From Lachnospiraceae bacterium UBA1258 (lineage in GTDB: Bacteria; Bacillota; Clostridia; Lachnospirales; Lachnospiraceae): a stretch of 9,504 nucleotides of DNA. The translations under genes were made by a program, and so were the position numbers. This document shows, piece by piece, positions 1 to 6,191 of this stretch (positions are counted from its first letter, which is position 1; each line of letters opens with the position of its first letter). The stretch lies in NCBI GenBank assembly GCA_002308235.1, contig DBVS01000129.1:1-9504 (forward strand). Direction: 5' to 3'. The notes under the pieces were generated by a model. The model made no database searches. It was not told the origin of the DNA and worked only from the letters and a program-made list of their open reading frames with translations.

Positions 1-573
1 CTGGTTGATGATACCGATCTTGCCGGATCCTTTCGGCACCTCCCAGACGATGGCGAAATATGCCACCAGCTGAGTGGCGATATAGTTCATCATAAGTGTG
101 GAAAGGGTTTCGTTTGTGTTCCACTTTGCCTTCAGTGCTGCGGGAATAAATCCCCAAAGCGCGCCTGCCATCAGGCTTGATAAAACCATCACAACTATGA
201 TGAGTGCGTTCGGAAGTTTCCCTGCCAAACAGATCATGCAGGCTGCAGCCGCAAGACCACCTATGAGCACCTGCCCTTCTCCCCCGATGTTCCAGAATTT
301 CATGCGAAAAGCAGGGGTAAGGGCCAGTGAGATTATCAAAAGTATGGATGTGTTCTGAAGAGTGATCCAGGTTCTTCGGGGGGTTCCGAAGGCACCCTTG
401 ACGATGGTGGCATAAACGCTGATGGGGTTGTCTCCGGTCAAAACCGTTGTAACTACGGCGCAAACCAAAAGTGCTGCGACAATTGCGGCAAGTCTTATCA
501 GCATCGCCGTCTTTAAGGGCATCGCAGCCCTTTTCACTATATGGAAACGAGGCTCTTTAATCTTAGTTCTCAT
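1..573 (-). CDS. BMP-type nucleoside ABC transporter permease, N-terminal 191 residues (partial)
   Basis: Inner-membrane permease subunit of a nucleoside/sugar-type ABC importer (NupP/YufP, RbsC-like family). The protein starts MRTKIKEPRFHIVKRA and stays open to the window edge, giving 191 codons; the C-terminal part is missing. A cytoplasmic N-terminus is followed by hydrophobic segments around residues 27-46, 72-88, 102-117 and 122-145. The signature FWNIGGEGQ (about residues 93-101) is the family's conserved FNIGGEGQ motif, and the later TNETLSTLMMNYIA stretch is also typical. The start ATG (571-573) is set by AGGAGG at 579-584 with a 5-nt gap. The gene overlaps the end of the upstream ATPase gene by 11 bp, which suggests translational coupling. 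Together with that ATPase and the BMP lipoprotein it forms one transporter; a second permease gene (NupQ type) would be expected beyond the left edge. Confidence 0.9.
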   Translation of the reverse strand, partial: MRTKIKEPRFHIVKRAAMPLKTAMLIRLAAIVAALLVCAVVTTVLTGDNPISVYATIVKGAFGTPRRTWITLQNTSILLIISLALTPAFRMKFWNIGGEGQVLIGGLAAAACMICLAGKLPNALIIVVMVLSSLMAGALWGFIPAALKAKWNTNETLSTLMMNYIATQLVAYFAIVWEVPKGSGKIGIINQ

Positions 574-2107
574 GTTCGCCTCCTACTCTGGTCATCAGTA
601 TTCCCACCTCATTCTTGTCAGCCGTGCGTCCGTCCACAATTCCGCTGACCCTGCCGCCGCAAAGCACCAGGATCCTGTCGGATATACCAAGAAGCACGTC
701 CAGGTCCTCTCCTACGAAGATAACGGCGACGCCTTTTTTCTTCTGCTGATTGATAAGGTCGTAAATGGTGTACGAAGAATTGATGTCAAGTCCCCGCACT
801 GCATATGCGGTAAGAAGCACCGTAGGCGCGGATGCAATCTCACGTCCCACCAGCACTTTCTGTACATTTCCGCCGGAAAGGCGTCTTACGGGAGTGGAAA
901 CTCCGGGAGTCACAACCTCTAAGTCCTTAACAACGGTCTCCGCAAGATCGTGAGGAGCTTTTCTGTCGGTAAATACGGTCTTTCCGCGTCTGAATGATCT
1001 AAGCATCATGTTATCGGTTAAGTCCATATTTCCCACAAGACCCATTCCGAGACGATCCTCCGGCACAAAGGAAAGGGTAACACCCATTTCCGCAATCTTA
1101 AGGGGATCCTTGCCGAGAAGCTCATCCTTTTCATTATCGTCCGTGATATATGAAATGCTTCCGGCCTCCGCAGGCTGAAGTCCCGCGATGGCCTCCAAAA
1201 GTTCCTTCTGACCGCAGCCCGAGATTCCGGCGATACCCAGGATCTCACCGCTGTTGGCGGTAAAAGAAACATCCTTTAATTTTACTATTCCTTCTTTGTT
1301 CCGAACCGTAAGACCCTTAACCTCGATACGGGGCTTGGGGTTTACAGGGTCAGGACGCTCGATGTTAAGAGTCACGGCGTGGCCCACCATCATGTCCGTC
1401 ATTTCCTTGGCATTGGTCTTGGCAGTCTCCATCTCGCCCACATAGGCGCCCTTGCGAAGCACGGCCACCCTGTCGGAAAGAGCCTCAACCTCGTGCATCT
1501 TGTGGGTGATGATGACTATTGCTTTGCCGTCGGCACGCATGTTGCGAAGTACCGCGAAAAGCTTGTCGGTTTCCTGGGGTGTCAGCACCGCCGTAGGCTC
1601 ATCAAGGATCAGGATATCCGCTCCTCTGAAAAGCACCTTGACGATCTCCACCGTCTGTTTCTCCGAAACTGACATATCGTAGACTTTACGATCGGGATCC
1701 ACCTCAAAACCGTATTTGTCACAGATTTCACGGATCTTTCGGGAGGCCTCCTTAATGTTAAGCTTTCCTTCAAGACCAAGCACAGTATTTTCCGCCGCAG
1801 TGAGCACATCCACCAGTTTAAAGTGCTGATGGACCATACCGATGCCTAAGTTGAATGCGTCCTTGGGGGAACGGATGACTGCTTCCTCTCCGTTTATGAA
1901 TATCTGCCCTTCGTCGGGATAATATATTCCCGAAAGCATGTTCATGAGAGTGGTCTTGCCGCTTCCGTTCTCTCCGAGAAGCGCCAGAATCTCACCCTTG
2001 TAGATGTCAAGATTTACCTTGTCATTGGCAATCACATTGCCAAAAGTCTTGGTAACGTTTTTAAGCGAAACCGCTGCCTGCTTTTCCAAAATGTACTCCT
2101 TAATCAT
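563..2107 (-). CDS. Double-domain ATPase of a BMP-type nucleoside ABC importer (NupO/YufO-like)
   Basis: Cytoplasmic energising subunit of the purine nucleoside importer, 514 residues, the usual length for the RbsA/NupO family with two ABC domains in tandem. Domain 1 has Walker A GENGSGKT (45-52), Q-loop around HQHF (93-96), Walker B ILILDE (165-170) followed by PTAVLTPQE, and the switch histidine in THK (202). Its signature loop is degenerate: MSVSEKQ (145-151) instead of LSGGQ. Domain 2 has a Walker A-like GISGCGQKE (294-302) without the usual GKT, and an intact LSGGN (410-414). Its Walker B region is altered, LLTAYAVRGLD, lacking the catalytic acidic pair. Partial loss of one site is normal in this family. 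I chose the start at MIKEYILEKQ because GGGAG lies 7 nt upstream (2115-2119). A start 14 codons earlier has no comparable site. It lies after the BMP gene and a terminator-like hairpin and overlaps the permease start. Confidence 0.93.
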   Translation of the reverse strand: MIKEYILEKQAAVSLKNVTKTFGNVIANDKVNLDIYKGEILALLGENGSGKTTLMNMLSGIYYPDEGQIFINGEEAVIRSPKDAFNLGIGMVHQHFKLVDVLTAAENTVLGLEGKLNIKEASRKIREICDKYGFEVDPDRKVYDMSVSEKQTVEIVKVLFRGADILILDEPTAVLTPQETDKLFAVLRNMRADGKAIVIITHKMHEVEALSDRVAVLRKGAYVGEMETAKTNAKEMTDMMVGHAVTLNIERPDPVNPKPRIEVKGLTVRNKEGIVKLKDVSFTANSGEILGIAGISGCGQKELLEAIAGLQPAEAGSISYITDDNEKDELLGKDPLKIAEMGVTLSFVPEDRLGMGLVGNMDLTDNMMLRSFRRGKTVFTDRKAPHDLAETVVKDLEVVTPGVSTPVRRLSGGNVQKVLVGREIASAPTVLLTAYAVRGLDINSSYTIYDLINQQKKKGVAVIFVGEDLDVLLGISDRILVLCGGRVSGIVDGRTADKNEVGILMTRVGGEHEN

Positions 2108-2114
2108 CGGATGT

Positions 2115-2119
2115 CTCCC
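2115..2119 (-). promoter_or_regulatory. Ribosome binding site deciding the NupO-like ATPase start
   Basis: GGGAG on the minus strand, 7 nt before the ATG at 2105-2107. It supports the shorter 514-residue product over the in-frame ATG at 2147-2149, which sits only 9 nt past the terminator stem. Confidence 0.7.
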
Positions 2120-2144
2120 GGCAGAATGCGGAAAACACCCTGTA

Positions 2145-2183
2145 AACAAAACCGAAAACGAGGGCGGAACTGCCCGCCCTCGT
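2145..2183 (-). terminator. Hairpin terminator between the BMP lipoprotein and ATPase genes
   Basis: The arms CGAGGGCGG and CCGCCCTCG (2159-2167 and 2174-2182 on the plus strand) are perfectly complementary over 9 bp, with an extra A-T pair outside and a 6-nt loop. On the minus strand the stem is followed by TTTTCGGTTTTGTTT, an interrupted U-rich tract. It starts 48 nt after the BMP stop codon. No convincing promoter follows it, so it probably works as a leaky terminator that lowers expression of the ATPase and permease relative to the binding protein. Confidence 0.75.
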
Positions 2184-2230
2184 AAATTTTACTAAATTGT
2201 CAACTCTCTATCAAGTATAATTCGCTTGGA

Positions 2231-3418
2231 TTAGCCGAAGTTTACATCAAGAAGGGTGATACCGTCGATCTGGATATCGAAGTAAGGTGCGGAACGGAAT
2301 GCTGCACCGGACTCATCGAAGTAACCGTTGGTGATAACTTCGTGGTCGCCTTCGTAAGCTGCGTCGGTATCAACGTCAGCCATGTAGCTTGTAACCTTAA
2401 CGCCTTCCTTGGTGAAGGTATCGGTGTTGAATACGTGAAGGGTACCTGCCTTAAGATCTGCGGTAGCCTTGTCGATTGCATCCTGAGTACCTGCTGCTGC
2501 AGCGGAACCAAGCTCGGTAAGTTTTACAGAACCTGTAGCGATGGTACCGGTCCAGTCGGTATCGATTGCTTTGCCTTCCATAGCGCATTTGATGGCATAT
2601 TCAAAGTAAGGCTCCCAGTCGATTCTGGAAGAAACGATGAAGGTGTTGGGAGCAACCTTAGCGGTGGAACCGTTGTAGGAAACGTTGGGAACGCCTGCGG
2701 TCTCACATGCGGTGGGAGCACCCATGGAGTCAGCGTGCTGGGAAATAAGTACGCAACCGTTGTTGATAAGCTTGTTGGCACCTTCTTTTTCAGCGGTCTC
2801 ATCATACCAGGAACCGGTGAAGGTTACTTCCATGGTAGCTGAAGGGCAAACACTGCGAGCGCCGAGGAAGAAAGAGGTATAACCGGAAATAACTTCAGCG
2901 TAGGTGAATGCGCCGATGTAACCGATTTTAGCCTGTTCAGCGGTGATCTTGCCTGCATCGATCATCTCGTTAAGCTTCATACCTGCAGCGATACCTGCAA
3001 GGTAGCGGCCTTCGTAGATGGATGCGAATGCGTTGTGGTAGTTGGAAAGTCCCTCTGTGTGAGCCTTGGTACCTGTAGCGTGGCAGAACTGAACGTTAGT
3101 GAACTTCTTTGCTGCTTCGATCATGAAATCTTCGTGACCGAAAGAATCTGCGAATACGATGCCGCAGCCTTCGTCAACAAGGTCTGCTGCTGCGTTATAG
3201 CATTCCTGACCTTCGGGAATGTTGGTCTTGGGAACGTAGTCAACTCCAAGTTTCTTACAAGCTTCCTTCATGCCGTTGATGAAGTTTAAGTCGTAAGTGG
3301 AGTTCTCGTCGTGCAGGAAGATAAAACCTGCCTTGAACTTCTTGCTGTCACTCTTGCCGCATGCGCAAAGAGAAACGGTCATAGCAAGAGCCAGTACCAG
3401 TGCAAAAAACTTCTTCAT
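2231..3418 (-). CDS. BMP family (PnrA-like) nucleoside-binding lipoprotein of an ABC importer
   Basis: Extracellular, membrane-anchored solute receptor of the importer, 395 residues, slightly longer than the usual 350-370. It opens with a lipoprotein signal peptide: MKK, a hydrophobic stretch (4-17) and lipobox LCAC, with Cys20 as the predicted lipidated residue. A Ser/Lys-rich linker follows, then the BMP fold from about residue 28 (KAGFIFLHDENSTYD). Family-typical stretches are GIVFADSFGHEDF (about 86-98), the segment ending YEGRYLAGIAAG (about 135-146), IGYIGAFTYAEVISGYTSFFLGA and LISQHADSMGAPTACE. BMP proteins of the PnrA/TmpC group bind purine nucleosides. Here that role is supported by the guanine riboswitch in the gene's own leader and by xpt upstream; the exact ligand is inferred. 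The ATG has AAAGGAG upstream with a 7-nt gap. It is first in the operon, followed by a hairpin, a double-domain ATPase and a permease. Confidence 0.93.
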   Translation of the reverse strand: MKKFFALVLALAMTVSLCACGKSDSKKFKAGFIFLHDENSTYDLNFINGMKEACKKLGVDYVPKTNIPEGQECYNAAADLVDEGCGIVFADSFGHEDFMIEAAKKFTNVQFCHATGTKAHTEGLSNYHNAFASIYEGRYLAGIAAGMKLNEMIDAGKITAEQAKIGYIGAFTYAEVISGYTSFFLGARSVCPSATMEVTFTGSWYDETAEKEGANKLINNGCVLISQHADSMGAPTACETAGVPNVSYNGSTAKVAPNTFIVSSRIDWEPYFEYAIKCAMEGKAIDTDWTGTIATGSVKLTELGSAAAAGTQDAIDKATADLKAGTLHVFNTDTFTKEGVKVTSYMADVDTDAAYEGDHEVITNGYFDESGAAFRSAPYFDIQIDGITLLDVNFG

Positions 3419-3424
3419 ATAAAT

Positions 3425-3479
3425 TCTCCTTTAAAAATGGGTGTGTTCAGACAAGTTTGAGATATACAAAGAAAAGAGA
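3425..3479 (-). promoter_or_regulatory. Candidate riboswitch expression platform (anti-Shine-Dalgarno pairing)
   Basis: The ribosome binding site AAAGGAGA of the BMP gene (3425-3432) can pair over 8 positions, one of them G-U, with UCUCUUUU (3472-3479), which follows the aptamer directly. The same UCUUUU could instead pair with AAAAGA in the aptamer's P2 5' strand (3531-3536). This offers mutually exclusive folds: ligand-bound aptamer with the ribosome site covered, or disrupted aptamer with the site free. No GC-rich hairpin followed by a U run is seen between the aptamer and the ATG. Translational control is therefore inferred, not shown. Confidence 0.45.
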
Positions 3480-3480
3480 G

Positions 3481-3548
3481 ATCGATAGTCCGGATATTTA
3501 CGGCATCCGGGTAGAAACTTCAAAACCATATCTTTTGATTTATATCGA
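3481..3548 (-). promoter_or_regulatory. Guanine-type purine riboswitch aptamer
   Basis: On the minus strand all conserved parts of the purine aptamer appear in order: P1 TCGATA...TATCGA (6 bp), J1/2 with TATAA, P2 TCAAAA/TTTTGA, loop L2 GATATGG, J2/3 GTTTCTACC, P3 CGGATG/TATCCG, loop L3 CCGTAAA, and J3/1 with GAC running into TATCGA. L2 GG and L3 CC can form the known loop-loop contact. The base equivalent to C74 of the B. subtilis xpt aptamer is C (3488) and U51 is kept (3513), which predicts guanine/hypoxanthine recognition rather than adenine. P3 appears one pair longer than in the xpt aptamer. It lies in the leader of the BMP gene, about 20 nt after the predicted transcription start, and should lower expression of the importer when guanine is plentiful. 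Confidence 0.95.
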
Positions 3549-3574
3549 ACCGTCTGAAATTATTTTACAAGAGC

Positions 3575-3602
3575 ATTATATAACATCTTTTACAATTCGC
3601 AA
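3575..3602 (-). promoter_or_regulatory. Promoter of the riboswitch-controlled nucleoside importer operon
   Basis: On the minus strand a perfect -10 box TATAAT (3575-3580) is preceded, after a 16-bp spacer, by a -35-like TTGCGA (3597-3602, 4 of 6 matches). Transcription would start near 3568, about 20 nt before the aptamer, which leaves the aptamer whole in a leader of about 150 nt. The position relative to the riboswitch is strong support for this being the true promoter. Confidence 0.75.
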
Positions 3603-3730
3603 TGTATGAATTAAATAATTTTTAAATATTTTTTTATGTTTTTTTGTAAAGGTTGAATCGATATCCACAGCGTGTCCGGAGAACATTTGATTTCGTTTCG
3701 CGTTTCTATAAATCTTTAAAATTTAATTCT
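3603..3730. other. AT-rich intergenic stretch between xpt and the importer promoter
   Basis: No gene is seen here. On the minus strand the part next to the promoter (about 3603-3650) has phased A and T tracts, including two runs of seven A, directly upstream of the -35 box, resembling an UP element that could raise promoter strength. The rest follows the xpt stop codon. It has only one weak, bulged hairpin (3664-3680) without a U run, so no clear rho-independent terminator for xpt was found. Readthrough from xpt into the importer leader is possible. Confidence 0.5.
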
Positions 3731-4312
3731 TTATTGTTCCCTAAAAGTTATCGAGCCTGTAGCAGCGTCCATCGAGTCGACAATCGCCAGCGACTCAAGC
3801 TGATAACCGAGGTTACGGATGATGCGTCCCCCGCTCTGGAAGCCCTTTTCTATGGCGATGCCGATTCCTTCAACGGTGGCACCCGCCTGCTTTGCGATCT
3901 GGATAAGCCCCTGAAGAGCGCAGCCGTTGGCAAGAAAATCGTCAATGATAAGAATGTGATCCTCGGGCGTTAAGAACTTTTTTGAAACGATCACGTGGCT
4001 TACGTTTTTATGGGTGAAGGATTCAACCTCCGCGGTGTACATTTCGCCGTCCAGATTGATGCTCTTTGACTTCTTTGCAAAAACCACCGGTACGTGGAAA
4101 TGAAGAGCCACCACCGATGCGATTCCGATGCCCGAAGCCTCTATGGTCAGGATCTTGGTTATCTTCTTGCCGGCAAATCTGCGGGCGTACTCCTCTCCCA
4201 TTTTATCAAACAGTTCAACGTCCATCTGGTGATTTAAGAAGCTGTCCACCTTCAGCACGTTTCCTTCTTTTACCACGCCGTCTCTGGCGATCCTTTCTTC
4301 AAGAAAATTCAT
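3731..4312 (-). CDS. xpt: Xanthine phosphoribosyltransferase
   Basis: Cytoplasmic purine salvage enzyme that joins xanthine to PRPP to give XMP and pyrophosphate, feeding GMP synthesis. The 193 residues match the length of B. subtilis Xpt (194). Clear family stretches are VLKVDSFLNHQMD (19-31), ITKILTIEASGIG (51-63), VPVVFAKKSKS (74-84) and the PRPP-binding loop HILIIDDFLANGCA (119-132), followed by KQAGATVEGIGIAIEKGFQ (141-159). There is no N-terminal helix-turn-helix domain, so it is the enzyme and not the PurR-type regulator. The start ATG (4310-4312) has GGAGG 7 nt upstream (4320-4324). The gene begins 16 bp after the stop of the membrane protein gene, so the two are probably cotranscribed. 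Unlike xpt in many Firmicutes, no guanine riboswitch sits in front of it. Confidence 0.97.
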   Translation of the reverse strand: MNFLEERIARDGVVKEGNVLKVDSFLNHQMDVELFDKMGEEYARRFAGKKITKILTIEASGIGIASVVALHFHVPVVFAKKSKSINLDGEMYTAEVESFTHKNVSHVIVSKKFLTPEDHILIIDDFLANGCALQGLIQIAKQAGATVEGIGIAIEKGFQSGGRIIRNLGYQLESLAIVDSMDAATGSITFREQ

Positions 4313-4328
4313 ATCTAAACCTCCGTGA

Positions 4329-6080
4329 TCATCTTACTTCGTACAGATAAATATAATATGTCCAGGCAACATTATCAAATACTTTCAAAAGATTAAAGCC
4401 CTTTTCTTCCGCCCCGGCAATCTCACCGGCAGCCAGAATGTAATCACAGCCCACATCCTTCAAGGCTTCGGTATCAAGTTCAAGATCGTTAAAATTTCGT
4501 GATGCGTATTTTGACAGGAAAGGATTTCCGTAGTATTCCGAAGAAAGCAGGTAGCATCGGTTTCCCCAGTCATCGTAATAGCTTCTGTTATAGTCGTTCT
4601 TTTCAAGTTCCTTTGCGATTATCTTCCTGAATCTGTGCTTGTATTCCACATCATAGTTGTTTGAGTAGCCGTCTATGGTGTAAAAACCGTTGTAGATTGC
4701 AACAGCAGGTTCAATACCGAGACACCCGACTCTGTATTCGCTTTGTTTTAATCCCCGCTCCGTTTCAAGGTATGAAGCAACGGCCCGCAATTCATCCTCG
4801 CAAAAGAACCCGTCCCAGGTAAGTGCGTTTGAGTCCTTTCTGACAAGCTCCATGGCATTTTCCTTAAAGGTACTGCCCATAAGCACTGTTTTTGCACAGG
4901 GAAGCAAAGCAAGCGCAACAAGCAGGATTCCCGTCACTTTCTTTTTGGAAAGCCTGTAAAGATATATGCAGACAACCGCAAGAGCCGAAAACCACACAAA
5001 GGGAAGCAACCACGTGAAGCGATCCGCCTGGAATGCCTTTAACGATCCCTTCCGACTGTTTAAAAACATCCTCACCGGTTTCGTCTGCCAGAAGGCTGAA
5101 AAAGCAGCGGTCAGAAGACCGAAACCGGACAGGATCGAAAGGATCTTTACAGATGAATTGTCGCTTTCGACCCCGATCTTTTTAACTTTCCCAAGGATCC
5201 AAACCACAGCAAAGATCAGGAACACCAGTGCAATCTCCACAAGGATCTCCCGATTCATGTCAAGGATCATGTTTCCGTGCCAGAGTACGGACTTAAAGGT
5301 CTCAAAGAAAGGGGCATCCGCCAGAACATACTCGCTTTTGTGAGAAACAAACCCGTTTCCGATTCCCAGAACCTGTAAGATAAGCTCTGCGTTTTCCAGA
5401 ATATATACAAGGGAAAGCAGCAGGATCCCCGAGAAAAATCTGAGAACAGCCGCCTTCCTGAAGCGCTTTATCAAAAGCCAAACAAATACTCCGCCGCAAA
5501 CTGCCAGCACGGCGTATCCGCACAAAACAAGAGAGGATGACAGCCCGTACAGGGCTATAAACAGAAACGGCAGGATGTAACCCGTTTTCTTCTCTTTTTC
5601 TTGGGCAAGAGAATAAAAGCTCCATGCCGCCAACGGCATTCCTGCCCTTGCCAGTCCGTAAACGGATGCAAAGGGTATATACGCATAAAGAAGGCCCACG
5701 AAGAAAGCGATCACGCGGTTCTTTGTAAGCGCATTTGCCCACAGAAACATCCCCGCAAAGGCAAAAAGCATCATAAACAGATTATTTGCAAGGAAAGCGT
5801 ATAACGTGGGAAAAACGCAGAAAAAAAGCACAGAAAAGCAGGAAGGCGGTACCAGAATGGTCCTGCTCCCGCCTCCGAGATACTCAGGCAGATAATCACT
5901 GCCCGAAAGAAAATGTTTGGCATTCAGGATATATGCGGCTATTTCCCCGTCGAGCTGGTCTCTGACGGGAATGACAACATTGCCCTTAAGGATAAAGAAA
6001 ACCGCATTACTGAGGGCTACTGCCGCCAGACCGATCATCAGATACAGCCTGTCGGTCGTCAGTTTTTTATCATTTTGCAT
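4329..6080 (-). CDS. Multi-spanning membrane protein, DUF6044/GT-C glycosyltransferase-like
   Basis: A 583-residue integral membrane protein of unproven function. It has many hydrophobic segments, roughly at residues 13-31, 80-96, 99-116, 123-140, 168-184, 186-203, 214-227, 279-297, 314-330, 357-374 and 384-399, followed by a soluble C-terminal domain of about 180 residues. The first outward loop holds VRDQLDGEIAAYILNAKHF (39-57), an acidic patch (D41, D44, E46) of the sort found in the first loop of GT-C glycosyltransferases. FQADRFTWLLP (350-360) and the C-terminal segment around GYSNNYDVEYKHRFRKII (471-488) recall the DUF6044 family, from memory and not from a search. I chose the start at MQNDKKL because GGAG lies 6 nt upstream. 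A longer reading frame begins inside the preceding terminator and is rejected. It has its own candidate promoter and precedes xpt by 16 bp. A role in cell-surface polysaccharide or lipid modification is only a guess. Confidence 0.85.
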   Translation of the reverse strand: MQNDKKLTTDRLYLMIGLAAVALSNAVFFILKGNVVIPVRDQLDGEIAAYILNAKHFLSGSDYLPEYLGGGSRTILVPPSCFSVLFFCVFPTLYAFLANNLFMMLFAFAGMFLWANALTKNRVIAFFVGLLYAYIPFASVYGLARAGMPLAAWSFYSLAQEKEKKTGYILPFLFIALYGLSSSLVLCGYAVLAVCGGVFVWLLIKRFRKAAVLRFFSGILLLSLVYILENAELILQVLGIGNGFVSHKSEYVLADAPFFETFKSVLWHGNMILDMNREILVEIALVFLIFAVVWILGKVKKIGVESDNSSVKILSILSGFGLLTAAFSAFWQTKPVRMFLNSRKGSLKAFQADRFTWLLPFVWFSALAVVCIYLYRLSKKKVTGILLVALALLPCAKTVLMGSTFKENAMELVRKDSNALTWDGFFCEDELRAVASYLETERGLKQSEYRVGCLGIEPAVAIYNGFYTIDGYSNNYDVEYKHRFRKIIAKELEKNDYNRSYYDDWGNRCYLLSSEYYGNPFLSKYASRNFNDLELDTEALKDVGCDYILAAGEIAGAEEKGFNLLKVFDNVAWTYYIYLYEVR

Positions 6081-6086
6081 GATGCA

Positions 6087-6090
6087 CTCC
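6087..6090 (-). promoter_or_regulatory. Ribosome binding site deciding the membrane protein start
   Basis: GGAG on the minus strand, 6 nt before the ATG at 6078-6080. It fixes the 583-residue start; the 35-codon extension upstream would be read from inside the terminator hairpin and across the promoter. Confidence 0.7.
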
Positions 6091-6100
6091 AATCGGATAC

Positions 6101-6129
6101 AGAATAGCACAATAAACCGGCGCGTGCAA
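6101..6129 (-). promoter_or_regulatory. Candidate promoter of the membrane protein-xpt unit
   Basis: On the minus strand TTGCAC (6124-6129) and TATTCT (6101-6106) are separated by exactly 17 bp, with TGC just before the -10 box giving an extended -10 element. Each hexamer is a modest match (3 and 4 of 6). Its place between the upstream terminator and the ribosome binding site makes it the best candidate. The leader would be only about 20 nt, too short for a riboswitch. Confidence 0.5.
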
Positions 6130-6151
6130 ATATATGCGGTCAGTCCCGCCC

Positions 6152-6182
6152 AAAGAAAAAGCCCGGGCCATAAGCCCGGGCT
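6152..6182 (-). terminator. Rho-independent terminator ending the iron-type ABC operon
   Basis: Perfect 9-bp GC-rich stem AGCCCGGGC/GCCCGGGCT (arms 6160-6168 and 6174-6182) with a 5-nt loop, followed on the minus strand by TTTTTCTTT. It begins 9 nt after the ATPase stop codon and separates that operon from the membrane protein-xpt unit. Confidence 0.93.
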
Positions 6183-6191
6183 CAAGATCGT

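Noticed and set aside
422..922. 166-codon open frame on the plus strand
   Set aside because: It lies opposite the ATPase and permease genes, which have clear family motifs, and its translation shows no recognisable domain.
2108..2157. Possible promoter for the NupO-like ATPase
   Set aside because: The best pair (TTGTTT and CATTCT) has a 15-bp spacer and poor -10 match, so it was not called.
2342..2842. 166-codon open frame on the plus strand within the BMP gene
   Set aside because: It is a shadow of the well-supported lipoprotein gene; its Gly/Cys/Val-rich composition is typical of antisense translation.
3446..3460. Imperfect palindrome TTCAGACAAGTTTGA in the riboswitch leader, possible operator or terminator stem
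   Set aside because: It has a mismatch, almost no loop, low GC and no following U run in the right place; it is probably chance.
3664..3680. Hairpin TCC-GG-ACA...TGTGGA downstream of xpt as a terminator
   Set aside because: The stem is short and bulged and is followed by ATATCGATTC on the minus strand, not a U tract.
5302..5742. 146-codon alternative frame on the minus strand inside the membrane protein gene
   Set aside because: It is fully contained in a longer gene with coherent membrane segments; no ribosome site or domain was seen.
6081..6151. Search for a purine riboswitch ahead of the membrane protein-xpt unit
   Set aside because: Only about 70 nt separate the terminator from the start codon, and none of the conserved aptamer loops (GTTTCTACC, CCGTAAA) occurs there.
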